From Emmonsiellopsis sp. PD_33 (lineage: Eukaryota; Ascomycota; Eurotiomycetes; Onygenales; Ajellomycetaceae), in NCBI GenBank assembly GCA_032988165.1, contig JANTQF010000048.1:1-64000 (forward strand): a DNA stretch of 64,000 bases. The letters run 5' to 3'. Below, piece after piece: positions 1-9,106 of the stretch. The first letter of the stretch is position 1, and each line of letters starts with the position of its first letter. The notes under the pieces were generated by a model. It was given only the letters and a program-made list of their open reading frames with translations, was not told where the DNA came from and ran no database searches. The position numbers and the translations under genes were made by a program.

Positions 1-1340
1 TCATGTAATAGCTTGTATTAATAAGAGGTTAACTGACCATATAAATTACACTAAGGAAGGTCAGTTGACTGACCTCACCTAGTGTAGTCAGCTGACTGAT
101 TCTGATGGTCAGTTGAACTGTAACCTGGACGGGCGATGGATGCGGGCAGGAAGGCCCGTGTGTAGCTTAGCTATGCATGCCATGGCGGGTGGCGGGTACT
201 GGTACCTCCCGCCCCACCAAGATCCCGCTGTGGCGCAGGTACCGGTACCCGCGGGCTCGTCTGCCGCGCATCCCTATCAATTGTCTGGTCTAACTCCAGG
301 CTTGACTTCCCGTCTACATCCAACAGCAAGAAATACATACATACTGGTATCATATTGCTCAACCACTCACCTTAGTGTGATGGTCACTTATTCCTGTCAC
401 ATATACCCCTATCCACAAGAATCCCAAATACATACGTACTTCCCTACTCCACAAAACAAGTTACCATCCATGCAGCCCACCAGCCACCAGCAGATCAACC
501 AAAATGCCGCTCGCACCGCATCTCTGCCGTCTGATCCCGTGGCTGCGCAGCTTAGTCGCTGAGGCCCGTGTATGCGGCATTTTTGTACTGTTCTTTTCTA
601 GACGTTAGCTACATAGAGAGTAAACTGTCTAGAGCGGATTATGGAGGCGGCCGCTGTATGTAACCAGCTGGCTATCCAGCACCAGAGAGAGACGGGAGGC
701 CGGACTGGCTTAGGAAACTCGCTTTTATAAGTTATTAATTTGGTCATTGCGGTAGTCAAGGTCAAGGGAGAGACTGGTGTAGTTAATACTGGGTAGATGC
801 TGTTGTATTTGGCCAGTCAATAATCATCCCATAATCATCCAGCCTGTAATAACAGGGCACACATACATAAGGAGGAGGATTGCATTGGTTGCAAGCAGGA
901 TTAACAGGGCGGCAATAATAAAGGCATTTGTCCCTTTGTTTTTAATTAACTGATGATTCTAGTTATATGGTATGAAAATAAGTGGCATGGGACGGCTGAT
1001 GAAACAAAGAAGAAGCAGAGAGACAGATAAGGGGGAAACAGGCCAATCATGGTGTTAGTAAGATAGGAAGAAGAAGAAAAGAAACAGATAAGAGGGTGAA
1101 GCAGATGTAAACAAAACAGCCTGGAGAAGGAACTATATTCAGTCACTTCAAGCTATTCCTGCCCCTTATCTAGACCTGTGACTGGATAGATGAGTTCCCA
1201 AGGCAGGTGAATATATGAATGAAGGTGCATGTAGTTATATCTTTAAAGGATTCTTGATAGCTTCTACATGTTAGCCATGCAGAGTAGGTAAGTTAATAAT
1301 ACTACTGATATAGTAGTTAGTAGTTAACTGGCCTTTCTAG
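1..1340. other. AT-rich intergenic stretch
   Basis: No convincing gene. The first 120 bases contain several overlapping near-palindromes built on GGTCAGTTGACTGACC and GTCAGCTGAC. About 30 bases at 371-400 recur near 30392-30420. Open frames here lack supporting features. Confidence 0.5.
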
Positions 1341-1725
1341 TTAAGTGTGGATACTCCGGAGTTGTTGATCCATCTTCTCCATTCTCTGATCTATAGCATT
1401 GAGCCGCTTGTGAAGGTCTTCCAACCAGAAATCACACTCATTAGCCTTGATTGATTTCACGAAAAGTCAGGAGGGCCAGCTTAAATAGTTACCATAGGTG
1501 GTTGGTGCGAATGAGATCTCTAGTTTTATACTGCGAAGATCCCTATTGTATTGGCTGGTCAGTTGACATAGAATAGTTATAGAATAGTGTGAAGAGAAAA
1601 GAAGAAGAAGAAGAAGAAGAAGAAGAAAACACTTACTGCCATTTACCTTTTACCTTCTCTTTCCACCTGGGCTTCGGGGTGGGATACAGTGACTTGTAGG
1701 AGGGAGGCTGCTCTTCGGAGTCCAT
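1341..1725 (-). CDS. array unit A: short PPxY protein, third exon out of frame
   Basis: Leftmost unit of the tandem array. Exon 1 (1637-1725) starts at an ATG and reads MDSEEQPPSYKSLYPTPKPR, then a Lys-rich WKEKVKGKWQ segment. It contains a PPxY motif (PPSY). The intron has a GTAAGT donor and a long CTT-repeat pyrimidine tract. Exon 2 (about 1493-1530) reads IKLEISFAPTTY and aligns with exon 2 of unit D. The putative exon 3 (1341-1445) encodes a coiled-coil-like ANECDFWLEDLHKRL segment ending in TAA. With the splice sites used by unit D, exon 3 is entered one base out of frame and meets TAA at once, so the product may be shortened. No known family was recognised. Splicing is inferred. Confidence 0.55.
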
Positions 1726-1745
1726 TTTTAACAGTATTTCATCTG

Positions 1746-1833
1746 GGGAATGAGAGAATTGGCCGGGTAATGCTGGACGTGATTTGTATAGTTACATTGA
1801 CAAATAGAGTTGTGCTTGGGATGAAGTTGAAAG
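1746..1833 (-). promoter_or_regulatory. array promoter module of unit A
   Basis: Copy of the module shared by all array units. On the minus strand it reads CTTTC, then ACAACTCTATTT, then a weak TATA-like stretch, then GGCCAATTCTCTCATTCCC just upstream of the ATG at 1725. The TATA element (about 1783-1790) has decayed compared with units C, D and E. Confidence 0.6.
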
Positions 1834-1970
1834 CAATTATTTTCATAACCTTCCTACTAGTAGTATTAAACTATCCAGCCCCATCCATGGATGGCTGGGT
1901 AGTTCGGTTCCTGCGGCGGTAAAGGAACAGGGATTTTTATATGTATGTACATAATTTTCCCAGGCAGTAA

Positions 1971-2184
1971 CTAGCTAACTACATAATGATGCATTGTATG
2001 TTGCTCTGGCTCCTCCCCCTCCCCCTCCCCCCCCTCCTCCTCCATGTTTTCCTGGTTTTCAGCTTTGTAGAACTTATCAATGGCGTCTTCCAACCAGAAA
2101 TACATTTGATTAGCCTAATGATAGCCCTGGTTTATATATTTACATCTAGAGAAATAGAGTCGTTATCCAGGACTACATGGAAAG
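1971..2184 (-). pseudogene. array unit B: promoter fused directly to last exon
   Basis: The minus strand carries the distal half of the array promoter module (2117-2184, with TATATAAACCAGGGC). It runs directly into the terminal exon at 2114. That exon (1971-2114) encodes ANQMYFWLEDAIDKFYKAE, then a Glu/Gly-rich tail and a stop, and aligns with the last exons of units A and D. No exon 1, exon 2 or upstream ATG lies between promoter and terminal exon. The unit therefore looks like an internal deletion and is probably dead. Confidence 0.65.
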
Positions 2185-2431
2185 CAAATAGTATCTTGTT
2201 TTTTAATTCCATGCTATTTATTCAAACCACATAACCATATATTGATATCTGAGCGGCCCTCTGGGCCCATGGCTGGGCAGTTACTTGTAGTTGACTATTT
2301 AGTTCCTATGGCGGCAAACGCATAGGTAGATAGGGAGATTTTTGTATGTTGTTTTCAAACGTCAGCTTGTAGTTAACTTACATTGGGTCACATATATCGA
2401 GATCCACATCATCATCGTCGTCGTATTCCTC

Positions 2432-2994
2432 CTAGTTGTACACCCTTTTCTCCTTCTTCTTCTTCTCCTTTTTCTTATTCTTTTTCTTTTGCTTTTCCTT
2501 CTCCTTTCCCGTCTTCTTCTCCATCTCCATCTCCATCTCTATCTCCTTTTCTCGATCTCTAGCCTCGATCTCATCAATGACAGCTTCAAGTTCCAATCAG
2601 AAAATCCATCCCGTTAGCCAAAACGAAAACGAAAACGGTCAACAAAAAAGCTAGAGTTCAGACAGAAGGGACCTCATGGATAGCTTTTTAAATAGGCAAC
2701 TATGCAGTTAACTTACCCTGCCGAAGTAAAGGATGTAGCTTGAAAGGTGCGGTGAGGCAGATGATGCGGAGGTGTCTGGTATAGTTATTTAGCATCAGTA
2801 CTAGTTGATCATTTTGATCTGGAATAACTGGTTATAGAATAAAGAGAAGGGGAAGAAGAAGAAGAAGAAGGCACTTACTTCCATTTATCTTTCATCTTCT
2901 CTTTCCACCCGCGCTTGGGATCGCGCTTTGGTTCGGGTTCAGGATCTAGATCTAGTAAGTCGCGGGACAGAAGAGGCTGCTTCTCTGAGTCCAT
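2432..2994 (-). CDS. array unit C: short charged protein with Lys/Glu-rich tail
   Basis: Three-exon model of 108 residues. Exon 1 (2879-2994) begins MDSEKQPLLSRDLLDLD and continues with PEPEPKRDPKRGWKEKMKDKW. The PPxY seen in units A, D and E is replaced by PLLS. Exon 2 (2717-2775) ends TAPFKLHPLLRQ, matching EFKLHP of unit D. The ancestral acceptor of exon 3 is gone (GG instead of AG before GCTAAC near 2618), and the old reading frame there is broken. An AG 35 bases further in gives an in-frame exon 3 (2432-2583): AVIDEIEARDREKEIE, then a lysine-rich coiled-coil-like tail ending in TAG. The unit may therefore survive through a shifted acceptor. No known family recognised. Confidence 0.55.
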
Positions 2995-3045
2995 TTTTGG
3001 TTTCGAGTCCTGATTAGATATGTGCTGGTTTGGTTGATGATATTA

Positions 3046-3138
3046 GGGAATGAGAGAATTGGCCGTGCAAGGCTGGAGCCCTGATTTATATATCTCCATC
3101 TAGAGAAATAGAGTTGGGCCCCGGGGGTAGGTGGAAAG
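3046..3138 (-). promoter_or_regulatory. array promoter module of unit C
   Basis: Well-preserved copy of the shared module. In minus-strand order: TTTCCACC, a CCCGGGG run, CAACTCTATTTCTCTAGATG, a TATATAAAT box (about 3084-3092), and GGCCAATTCTCTCATTCCC about 50 bases before the ATG. Confidence 0.65.
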
Positions 3139-3150
3139 TAACTAAGTTAA

Positions 3151-3273
3151 TTATTTCCATAACCTTCCTGAAATCAAACTGTGAAACTCTTTCCATCCGC
3201 GCTTAAGCTCGGGACCACAGTTGGGATTAGGATACAACAAGTCATAGAAAGGGGGCTGCTTGCCAGCGTCCAT
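3151..3273 (-). pseudogene. array unit E: truncated PPxY unit
   Basis: Starts MDAGKQPPFYDLLYPNPN and continues to KRGWKEF, clearly homologous to exon 1 of units A and D, with a PPxY motif (PPFY). It then runs without a splice donor into sequence that lies upstream of the promoter in the other units (AGGAAGGTTATGGAAATAAT) and stops at TAA. The exon 1 end, both introns and the last two exons are missing, and the promoter of unit C follows immediately. A 40-residue product is still possible, but the layout says deletion. Confidence 0.6.
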
Positions 3274-3295
3274 TTTGGTAGAAATATGTAAGTTT

Positions 3296-3382
3296 GGGAA
3301 TGAGAGAATTGGCCATGCAATGGCGGATTTATATATACACCGATGGAAATAGAGTTGTGTCCGGGAATATTCGAGTGGAAAG
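3296..3382 (-). promoter_or_regulatory. array promoter module of unit E
   Basis: Shared module with CTTTCCACTCGA, ACAACTCTATTTCC, a TATATATAAA box (about 3328-3337) and GGCCAATTCTCTCATTCCC just upstream of the unit E ATG. Confidence 0.6.
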
Positions 3383-3561
3383 CTTGTTTTTTAGATTCCA
3401 TGGCTACTAGTATTCATATTCAACCCCATCTTGACATCCGACCCCCCCCTGAACCCGTGGCTGGATACATAACTATTTAACTTCCTGCGGCAGTAACTAA
3501 CGCCTAGATAGAGGTCTATTTACCCTTTTCTCAGACCCCAGCTAACTAACCAACTAGTTAG

Positions 3562-4095
3562 TTACATAACTGCGCACATTATTCGATACTCAGATCGCTC
3601 GTTGACTTCTCGCCCCGCCGCCCTCTCCTCCTCCTCATATTTCCGAATCAACTCTTCGATCTGGCGGCGAATGGCTTCGAACCGGGAATAGATTTTGGTT
3701 TTGTTAGCTTGGCTACTAATTAATATAACTAACTGATAATTTTCACCGGAAAGTTCAGGGGGGGATGGGATGGGATGGCTTGAAGAGTTAGTTGTATAGT
3801 TACTTACATGGGTGGAGTTTGAATTCTAGGCTCATCTGTAGCTTTGGGGGCTGGATGCGGGTGCTGCGAATAAGGCTGTTATTATATTTTATCCAGTCAG
3901 TTGTCATTTAGCACGGAATATAGAATAAAGAGAAGGGGAAGAAGACTCTTACTCCCATGTATCCTTGACCTTCTCCTTCAACCCGCGCTTATGATCACGC
4001 TTGGGATCACGCTTGGGATCGCTCTCAGGATCGGGCTTTGTTTCGGCATAGAGTGCGTCGTAGGACGGAGGCTGCTTGTCAGAGCTGGAGTCCAT
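3562..4095 (-). CDS. array unit D: intact 114-residue PPxY protein
   Basis: The best-preserved array member. Exons 3953-4095, 3808-3863 and 3562-3707 join with consistent phases (2, then 1) and canonical GTAAG/AG sites. The protein starts MDSSSDKQPPSYDALYAE, with a PPxY motif at residues 9-12. A repetitive DPKRDPKRDHKRG stretch follows, then LKEKVKDTWED, and a middle exon with KLQMSLEFKLHP. The last exon is a predicted charged helix (RFEAIRRQIEELIRKYEEEE). There is no signal peptide or membrane segment. PPxY motifs are known ligands of WW domains, including those of Rsp5/NEDD4 ubiquitin ligases. That such a ligase binds here is inference only. The family was not recognised. Confidence 0.7.
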
Positions 4096-4138
4096 TTTTG
4101 ATTTTCTGATTCGATAGATACCGGCTTGGTTGATGGTT

Positions 4139-4233
4139 GGGGAACGAGAGAATTGGCTGTGGGATGGAAGGATGGCCCTGGTTTATATATGGTTGTCTAC
4201 AGAATAGAGTTGTGCCCGGGAGTGAGTGGAAAG
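4139..4233 (-). promoter_or_regulatory. array promoter module of unit D
   Basis: Shared module: CTTTCCACTCACTCCCGGGC, ACAACTCTATTC, TATATAAACCAGGGCC (TATA at 4182-4190) and GCCAATTCTCTCGTTCCCC, ending about 45 bases before the unit D ATG. The CCAAT within GCCAATT is conserved in units A, C, D and E. Confidence 0.65.
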
Positions 4234-4401
4234 CATCTCACCAGGCAAAACTCTTTTGCAAATGTCTATTGATTCCATGCCTTCCATGTCCTAAGACTAA
4301 TCCTAATAGATCCCTCCAAAATGACGGCATTATCCTCTATCTACAATCAGGGTATCGGAACCTCCTCCCACTAATCGCCAGGTCAAAACGCTATAAACTC
4401 C

Positions 4402-5602
4402 TCAATTCCTCAGTCTCCTCTCCACCTCTCCCTCACACTCCGGCGCCGTACTCGGCGGCTCAATTTCCCTCTCCGGCTCGGGCCCCTTCTTCCTCTCCAC
4501 CCTTACCAGCACGGGTATGACGCCCCCCGTCGACAGCCCAAACTCCCGATGCCCCACCACCTCCAGTATCGACGTGATGGCCCCCGAATGCGCGGTTAGC
4601 GAGATATACGTGTTCTTGTTCCAGTCGTGGCGGAAGATGTCGTCTAGGAGCTGCTTGAGGCGCGCGTTGCGGGCCGAGTTGGACTCTCGCAGCTCCGCGT
4701 CCCACAGCGGATCCTCTTCCGCGAAGTGCGGCTCGAAGCGGTAGCTTGGGTAGGTGGTGTGGATGTATGATTTTGAGCTGCGGCGGTCGCAGGTGTGTAT
4801 GCCCAGGGTTTCGCGGAGGAGCTGGGATGTGTGGTTAGCTTGATGTCGGGACGATGGGAGGGAGTGGTACCTCTTTGACGACTGGCTTGAATGCCTGATT
4901 CCTTGGAAGCTCCAGTTCGCTAAATGTGGCGTTGGCGGTTTGCAGACATCGATCGAGGGGGCTGACGTAGTATGATTCGGGTAGTGGGATGTGATTTTTC
5001 ATCTGGGCGATCCAGGTGTCTCGGGCGACTTGGGCTTGTCCGATTCCCTTGTCCGTGAGGTGCGCGTCGGCCCAGTTGGAGGTCCCGTTTCCATCGAGCA
5101 GCGACCAGTGGCACTGCCAGGGTTAAGTAAGCTAAGTTTATGGCTGGAACGGCTGGATGGCGGCGACTGCAAAACTTACATCCCACAGTTCCGTGCCGTA
5201 GAATTGCTCTGCCACGTTGTGATATCCCTCGCCGTGTCTGCCCATGTAGAGAAGCTTGTACTTGGTATGAGGGGCATGGCGGTTCAGCGATTGCAGCTTG
5301 TGGTCGAAGCGCTGCCATTGTGTTTTCTTATTGTCCGGGTCGAAGTCGCAATCTGTGTCGTAGGTTTGGTTTATGAGGCCGAATGCGCTGGTCTTTGACA
5401 TACAGTTAACCCCAGTTCATTACTCCGGGACACGAGGGCATACATAGTCAAACTCCGCGGGATCCGTCGCCGGGTCATCTTGCAAAAAGTACCCGGGCAC
5501 AGTGCTGTACTCCAGATGCGACTGGCCGAGGGCTTCGGCCATGGCCAGCAGCAGAGCAAGCACCACAGTGGCGGCGAGCAGGAAGGGTCTGGACAGGGAC
5601 AT
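4402..5602 (-). CDS. secreted histidine phosphatase (phosphoglycerate mutase-like)
   Basis: Exons 5444-5602, 5180-5392, 4871-5113 and 4402-4821 join in phase 0 to give 344 residues. MSLSRPFLLAATVVLALLLA is a good signal peptide, which is why the ATG at 5602 was chosen; an in-frame ATG at 5692 would add 30 residues. The phosphatase signature is LLYMGRHGEGYHN (about residues 80-92), with the phospho-accepting histidine in RHG. The second catalytic histidine lies in SLTAHSGAI near residue 290. A central SYYVSPLDRCLQT matches the family's conserved SPL.R..QT element. This branch of the superfamily resembles yeast Pmu1-type proteins; the substrate cannot be told from sequence. The C-terminal tail is rich in Glu, Pro and Arg. 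Confidence 0.88.
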
Positions 5603-6123
5603 GGTGGTTAGCAGAATTCGCACAGCAATCAGACAGCCCGCATACTTGGAGAATGAATTGCCCACGACGCTCGACAGCGGGGAGATGGCCATTAAGTAGT
5701 AAGTACTGCAACTAGACGCAGTAGCAGAAGCTATCTCGGCCCACCGTCCAACTATCCACTAGAAAGCGGCTATCCACCCACGCCTTTATGCACTTACATC
5801 ACAAGCTCGATGCGACAGAAGCCCCCGGCTCCCCGTCGTCTGGATGTTCCTTTGCCGGTGTGTCGCGAGGATGCGTCCAGCGTGCCCAACATGAGCAAGG
5901 AGCCAAAAGAGCGGCAGTGGTTGGAGAAAGAAGCTTCGGGTTGGCTGCGAAGGATGACGGCATGGCTGGCTGGGCTTATATCCACGCCTCTGGCATTATT
6001 GCCACGGCTAACCAACCTCCAGTTTAAAAATGGTAGACGCATGTAAAACGATTGTATTATTTATTATTTATACATTGATGATCTATTCTTTAATCAATCT
6101 ACTTCTATATAACCATCCTCTAA
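5603..6123. other. intergenic stretch
   Basis: Upstream region of the phosphatase gene and 3' flank of the next gene. The small open frames on both strands have no recognisable features. Nothing else seen. Confidence 0.5.
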
Positions 6124-7394
6124 TCACTTGTTGCCGCCCTTGGGGGCCTCAGAAGGGCTCCTTTCCCAGCTTTTGGGCCGCTTCCCCTTTATAAAGTTCT
6201 CAATCGCATTCCTCGCGCGTGAAATAACCATTGTCTTCCTCGCATACTCGAGTTGGTTCTGCCATTTCTTCCAATCCAGCCTCAGGTTCCGCTTGTACTG
6301 GGCGTCACCAGAAGGGATGAATTCGTCCAGTCGCAAATCAAGTTCAGCATCTTCCTGAGTCCCGTCGCCGTAGATTACCTGCGTTGATTCAACAGTCAGT
6401 ATGAAAATTGCCGGTATTCTGATTCGGAAGCACTCACAATCGGATCTACCCTTCTCGTCGCTTTCCCCGTTTTCGAATCTCGGACCCAGATTTCCAGCTC
6501 CATGCGCAGCCGTCCCACCCACTGGACACCGCGAAATCGAAGTGGGCTCTGAACATCGTCTGGGATCTCACGGTGTATCTCACACCGCAGTTTCCCCTCC
6601 TGCGATGTAAGCTGCAGTCTCTCGATAAGTGTCTCGATGCTTTCATTTTCACCAGTATCCCTGTTTCTATACGTTGCTTTTCTGGCCGTGTCTCTGAGCG
6701 GGTTTTCGTAGGATGGCGTCTCTTTCACATTGATAAGAATGGTAGCTTGCACCTTTGTCGTTTCTTCAATGTTTCTCCGCGTCTCGAGCAGAAGCTCGTC
6801 GTAGGCTTGTGAAAAACCGACTTGAAGTGTAAGTACTGGGACAGGACTGCTTGATTTGTTTTCCGTATAGAGTAGCTGCATATTAGGTTCTAGGGGTAAA
6901 AAGTTGACCATCGTTTGGGATCCCGCCATCTCACAACACCCGACCGCATCGAAATTCGGGAGCGGAAGTTGGGTTAGTAGCGATTTAAACACCTGGGCTA
7001 TCAGTGTTTGCTGAACTGCAGTGGCCTTGAGAACGGAGACAGTCGAAAGTTGGGGGTTGAATAGAACGCGAACACTGCTCGGAACAAGGGGGTTAGTTAG
7101 TTAGCAGGCATGGATGGAAAAGTACTTTTGAATCCGAGGTCCTAACCTGGAGTTGCGGTCGTCGAAGGCTTCGTGCATACGAAGGTAGTCACTGCTGGAT
7201 GACGGAATCTTAATCACTTCAGATGGGTGATCGGTTGGGAATCTTCCAGAGTATAATTCATCGAGTTGACGCCGGCTCAGGGGTGAATATCCCGTCCTCA
7301 GGGGCAAGTGCCGAAAACCTCGATGCTGGTGAGATACCAAGCTCCAAAACCAGAACCGCGCATCATGGCGTGCAGCAGCGTTGCAGAGAGCCAT
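6124..7394 (-). CDS. uncharacterised fungal protein, paralogous to the gene at 30.6-31.5 kb
   Basis: Exons 7147-7394, 6438-7074 and 6124-6378 join with consistent phase to 379 residues. The 5' start is uncertain: the ATG at 7394 is the first in frame, but the first 40 residues look unlike the rest. SSSDYLRMHEAFDDRNSS is followed by VRVLFNPQLSTVSVL. A core of VLTLQVGFSQAYDELL (about residues 163-178) is followed by TTKVQATILINV. The core aligns with WPSIVIETGYSES...VRLVIAVHI of the protein at 30632-31486, so the two are paralogs. I recall such proteins as common in Aspergillus and Penicillium with no assigned function. The conserved Glu of the paralog is Gln here. The C-terminus is basic. Confidence 0.7.
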
Positions 7395-7850
7395 ACAGAA
7401 GAGGTAGATGTGCCAACAAACTGGGCGAAAGGGACGCCTATGATGATGCTGGCCCGATCAGCATCATCTGTGCAGATTTCACAACTATAGTCTTTTCATT
7501 TGGCGAGGAACCGAGAAGATGTCTTCTTTGAAATCTCATATATTCTGAAGACATGGATGGATTGCAGTTGATGATGATATCATGTCGTATTTCAGGGGAA
7601 GTGGCCAATCGGAGCCCAATATCCCCAACATCATCCTCTCAACAACAAACATCTTGAACAAGACCCTAGATATCTGCCATAAAATTACCCATCAGCATTG
7701 CCAACATCGACATCTCCAGCCTTGTCCAGCCATACCAGAAGTTACTAATTCCAGTTTCCAGTGCTGAGCCTGCCAGGGCCACTATATAGTATCCTCGCTA
7801 ACCAATACAAATTGCCCCTGATACACTCTGGATATCACACAATTTCCATA
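7395..7850. other. intergenic stretch
   Basis: Between the family gene at 6.1-7.4 kb and the 3' end of the next minus-strand gene. No supported gene. Confidence 0.45.
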
Positions 7851-8313
7851 TCATATCATATCATACTCATGCCCCATCTCCCTCTTCTTCGTCCCCCAAC
7901 TAAACTCCCCCGTCTGTACCTCCCTCTCTCCCTCCCTAGCGATTGCCTCGTTTTTCCGCACCCCTTCTGGATCCTCCATCGCGCGGTCGACGGCTGCGTT
8001 TGTGTTGCCTCGGAGCGATTCGCCGACGCCCTGTTGGGTTGGTTAGTGGCAGTTATAAATGTTTCATAGGTGCAATGTATGGACTTACGTGGATACCTGC
8101 AGCTGCGGCTTTGATTGAATGGCCGACGCCGTGGCCGTGGCCAAGGCCATGGGTGGGTTCAGCGCTTGTGGTTGGCGCAGGGATTGTTTCGTGTGTTGGG
8201 GCAGTTGATGTGGAATATTGGGATGGACCTGTTGTGGAAGGCTGGTTGTGGTTGGGTGCTGGAGGGTGTTTCCTACTGGTGTTTGATGGGGGGCTGTAGG
8301 TGTTTTGTGACAT
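7851..8313 (-). CDS. small Gly/His-rich conserved fungal protein
   Basis: Two exons (8089-8313 and 7851-8030) separated by a 58-base intron (GTAAGT...ACAG, phase 0) give 134 residues. The N-terminal half is Pro/Ser/Thr-rich and disordered. The middle has GLGHGHGVGHSIKAAAAG. The second exon reads GVGESLRGNTNAAVDRAMED, then PEGVRKNEAIAREGEREV. The pattern G.GE.LRG..N..VD.A..D..G..KN..IA..G..E is, as far as I recall, shared by many small fungal proteins of unknown function. There is no signal peptide or membrane segment. A perfect CRE palindrome lies about 380 bases upstream, so stress-responsive expression through an Atf1-type bZIP factor is possible. Confidence 0.75.
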
Positions 8314-9106
8314 CGTGGCGGGTTGGAGATATTGAATGGATTCCCCGGTTGGTTTAGATGGGGGTAAACTAAGCTTATAATGAGAAGAGCAGCGTCTTAT
8401 AGATGAATTTCAGCTTAGAAAGTCCTTTGCGGGAGTTGAGAGTGCCATATAGTTATAGAATCAGGGAAAAGTGGTGATGATGTCAGGATTTAGGAGTATA
8501 TTGGCTTCCAGAAAGCTATCTGTCCATGGCAACAACCTCTTTTAAGCTTACACCATGTACAGGCTACATCCCTCCTATAAGTTAACCAACTTAAGACTAT
8601 AATATGTTTACTCTCACAGCTTAGCTATCCTCGAGATCCAATCCCTATTTGCACCACAATCATCAAAGCTTGCCATGACATCACCCCGATGACGTCACAT
8701 CTAAAGCCATACCCCCTATTATTGCTGACCCTCTAGATAACATACCTCCGCAGACCACCTTTTAATTGGAGGTTTGATTTCGAAGGTATCTGTGACTTCG
8801 CTGTTATTTGCTAAAGACAAGAGTGGTTGATTTCGAGCACCCCTGATGTTCTTACATCAATGTGTCGTCAGTTTATAGTAGTTTAAGGGGTTGCGCACAC
8901 GCCTATGGCAGCTTGATACTGGAGTAAATAAACATAGCCATTTCCCTCTAGATTTTTTCTGGATTCTTTTTAATCTTTTTATTAGTGGTCATTTTACGGC
9001 AAATAATTTATTTTAATTAAGAGAAGCAAGTTAATAGCTGGCTATATACTGGTCGTCTGAAGTTATCACTGATTTATACGAACCCCTCTATATCCCACCA
9101 TTGAAG
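8314..9106. other. divergent intergenic region
   Basis: Shared upstream region of the small Gly/His protein (minus strand) and the phosphosulfolactate synthase (plus strand). It contains the CRE palindrome listed separately. No further gene seen. Confidence 0.5.
8690..8697. promoter_or_regulatory. CRE palindrome TGACGTCA
   Basis: A perfect TGACGTCA, the classical Atf/CREB bZIP site, in the divergent intergenic region. It is 377 bases from the small-protein ATG and about 410 bases from the synthase ATG. Confidence 0.5.

Noticed and set aside
113..562. 149-codon plus-strand frame
   Set aside because: Composition is like intergenic DNA, no domains, and it overlaps the dispersed 30-base repeat.
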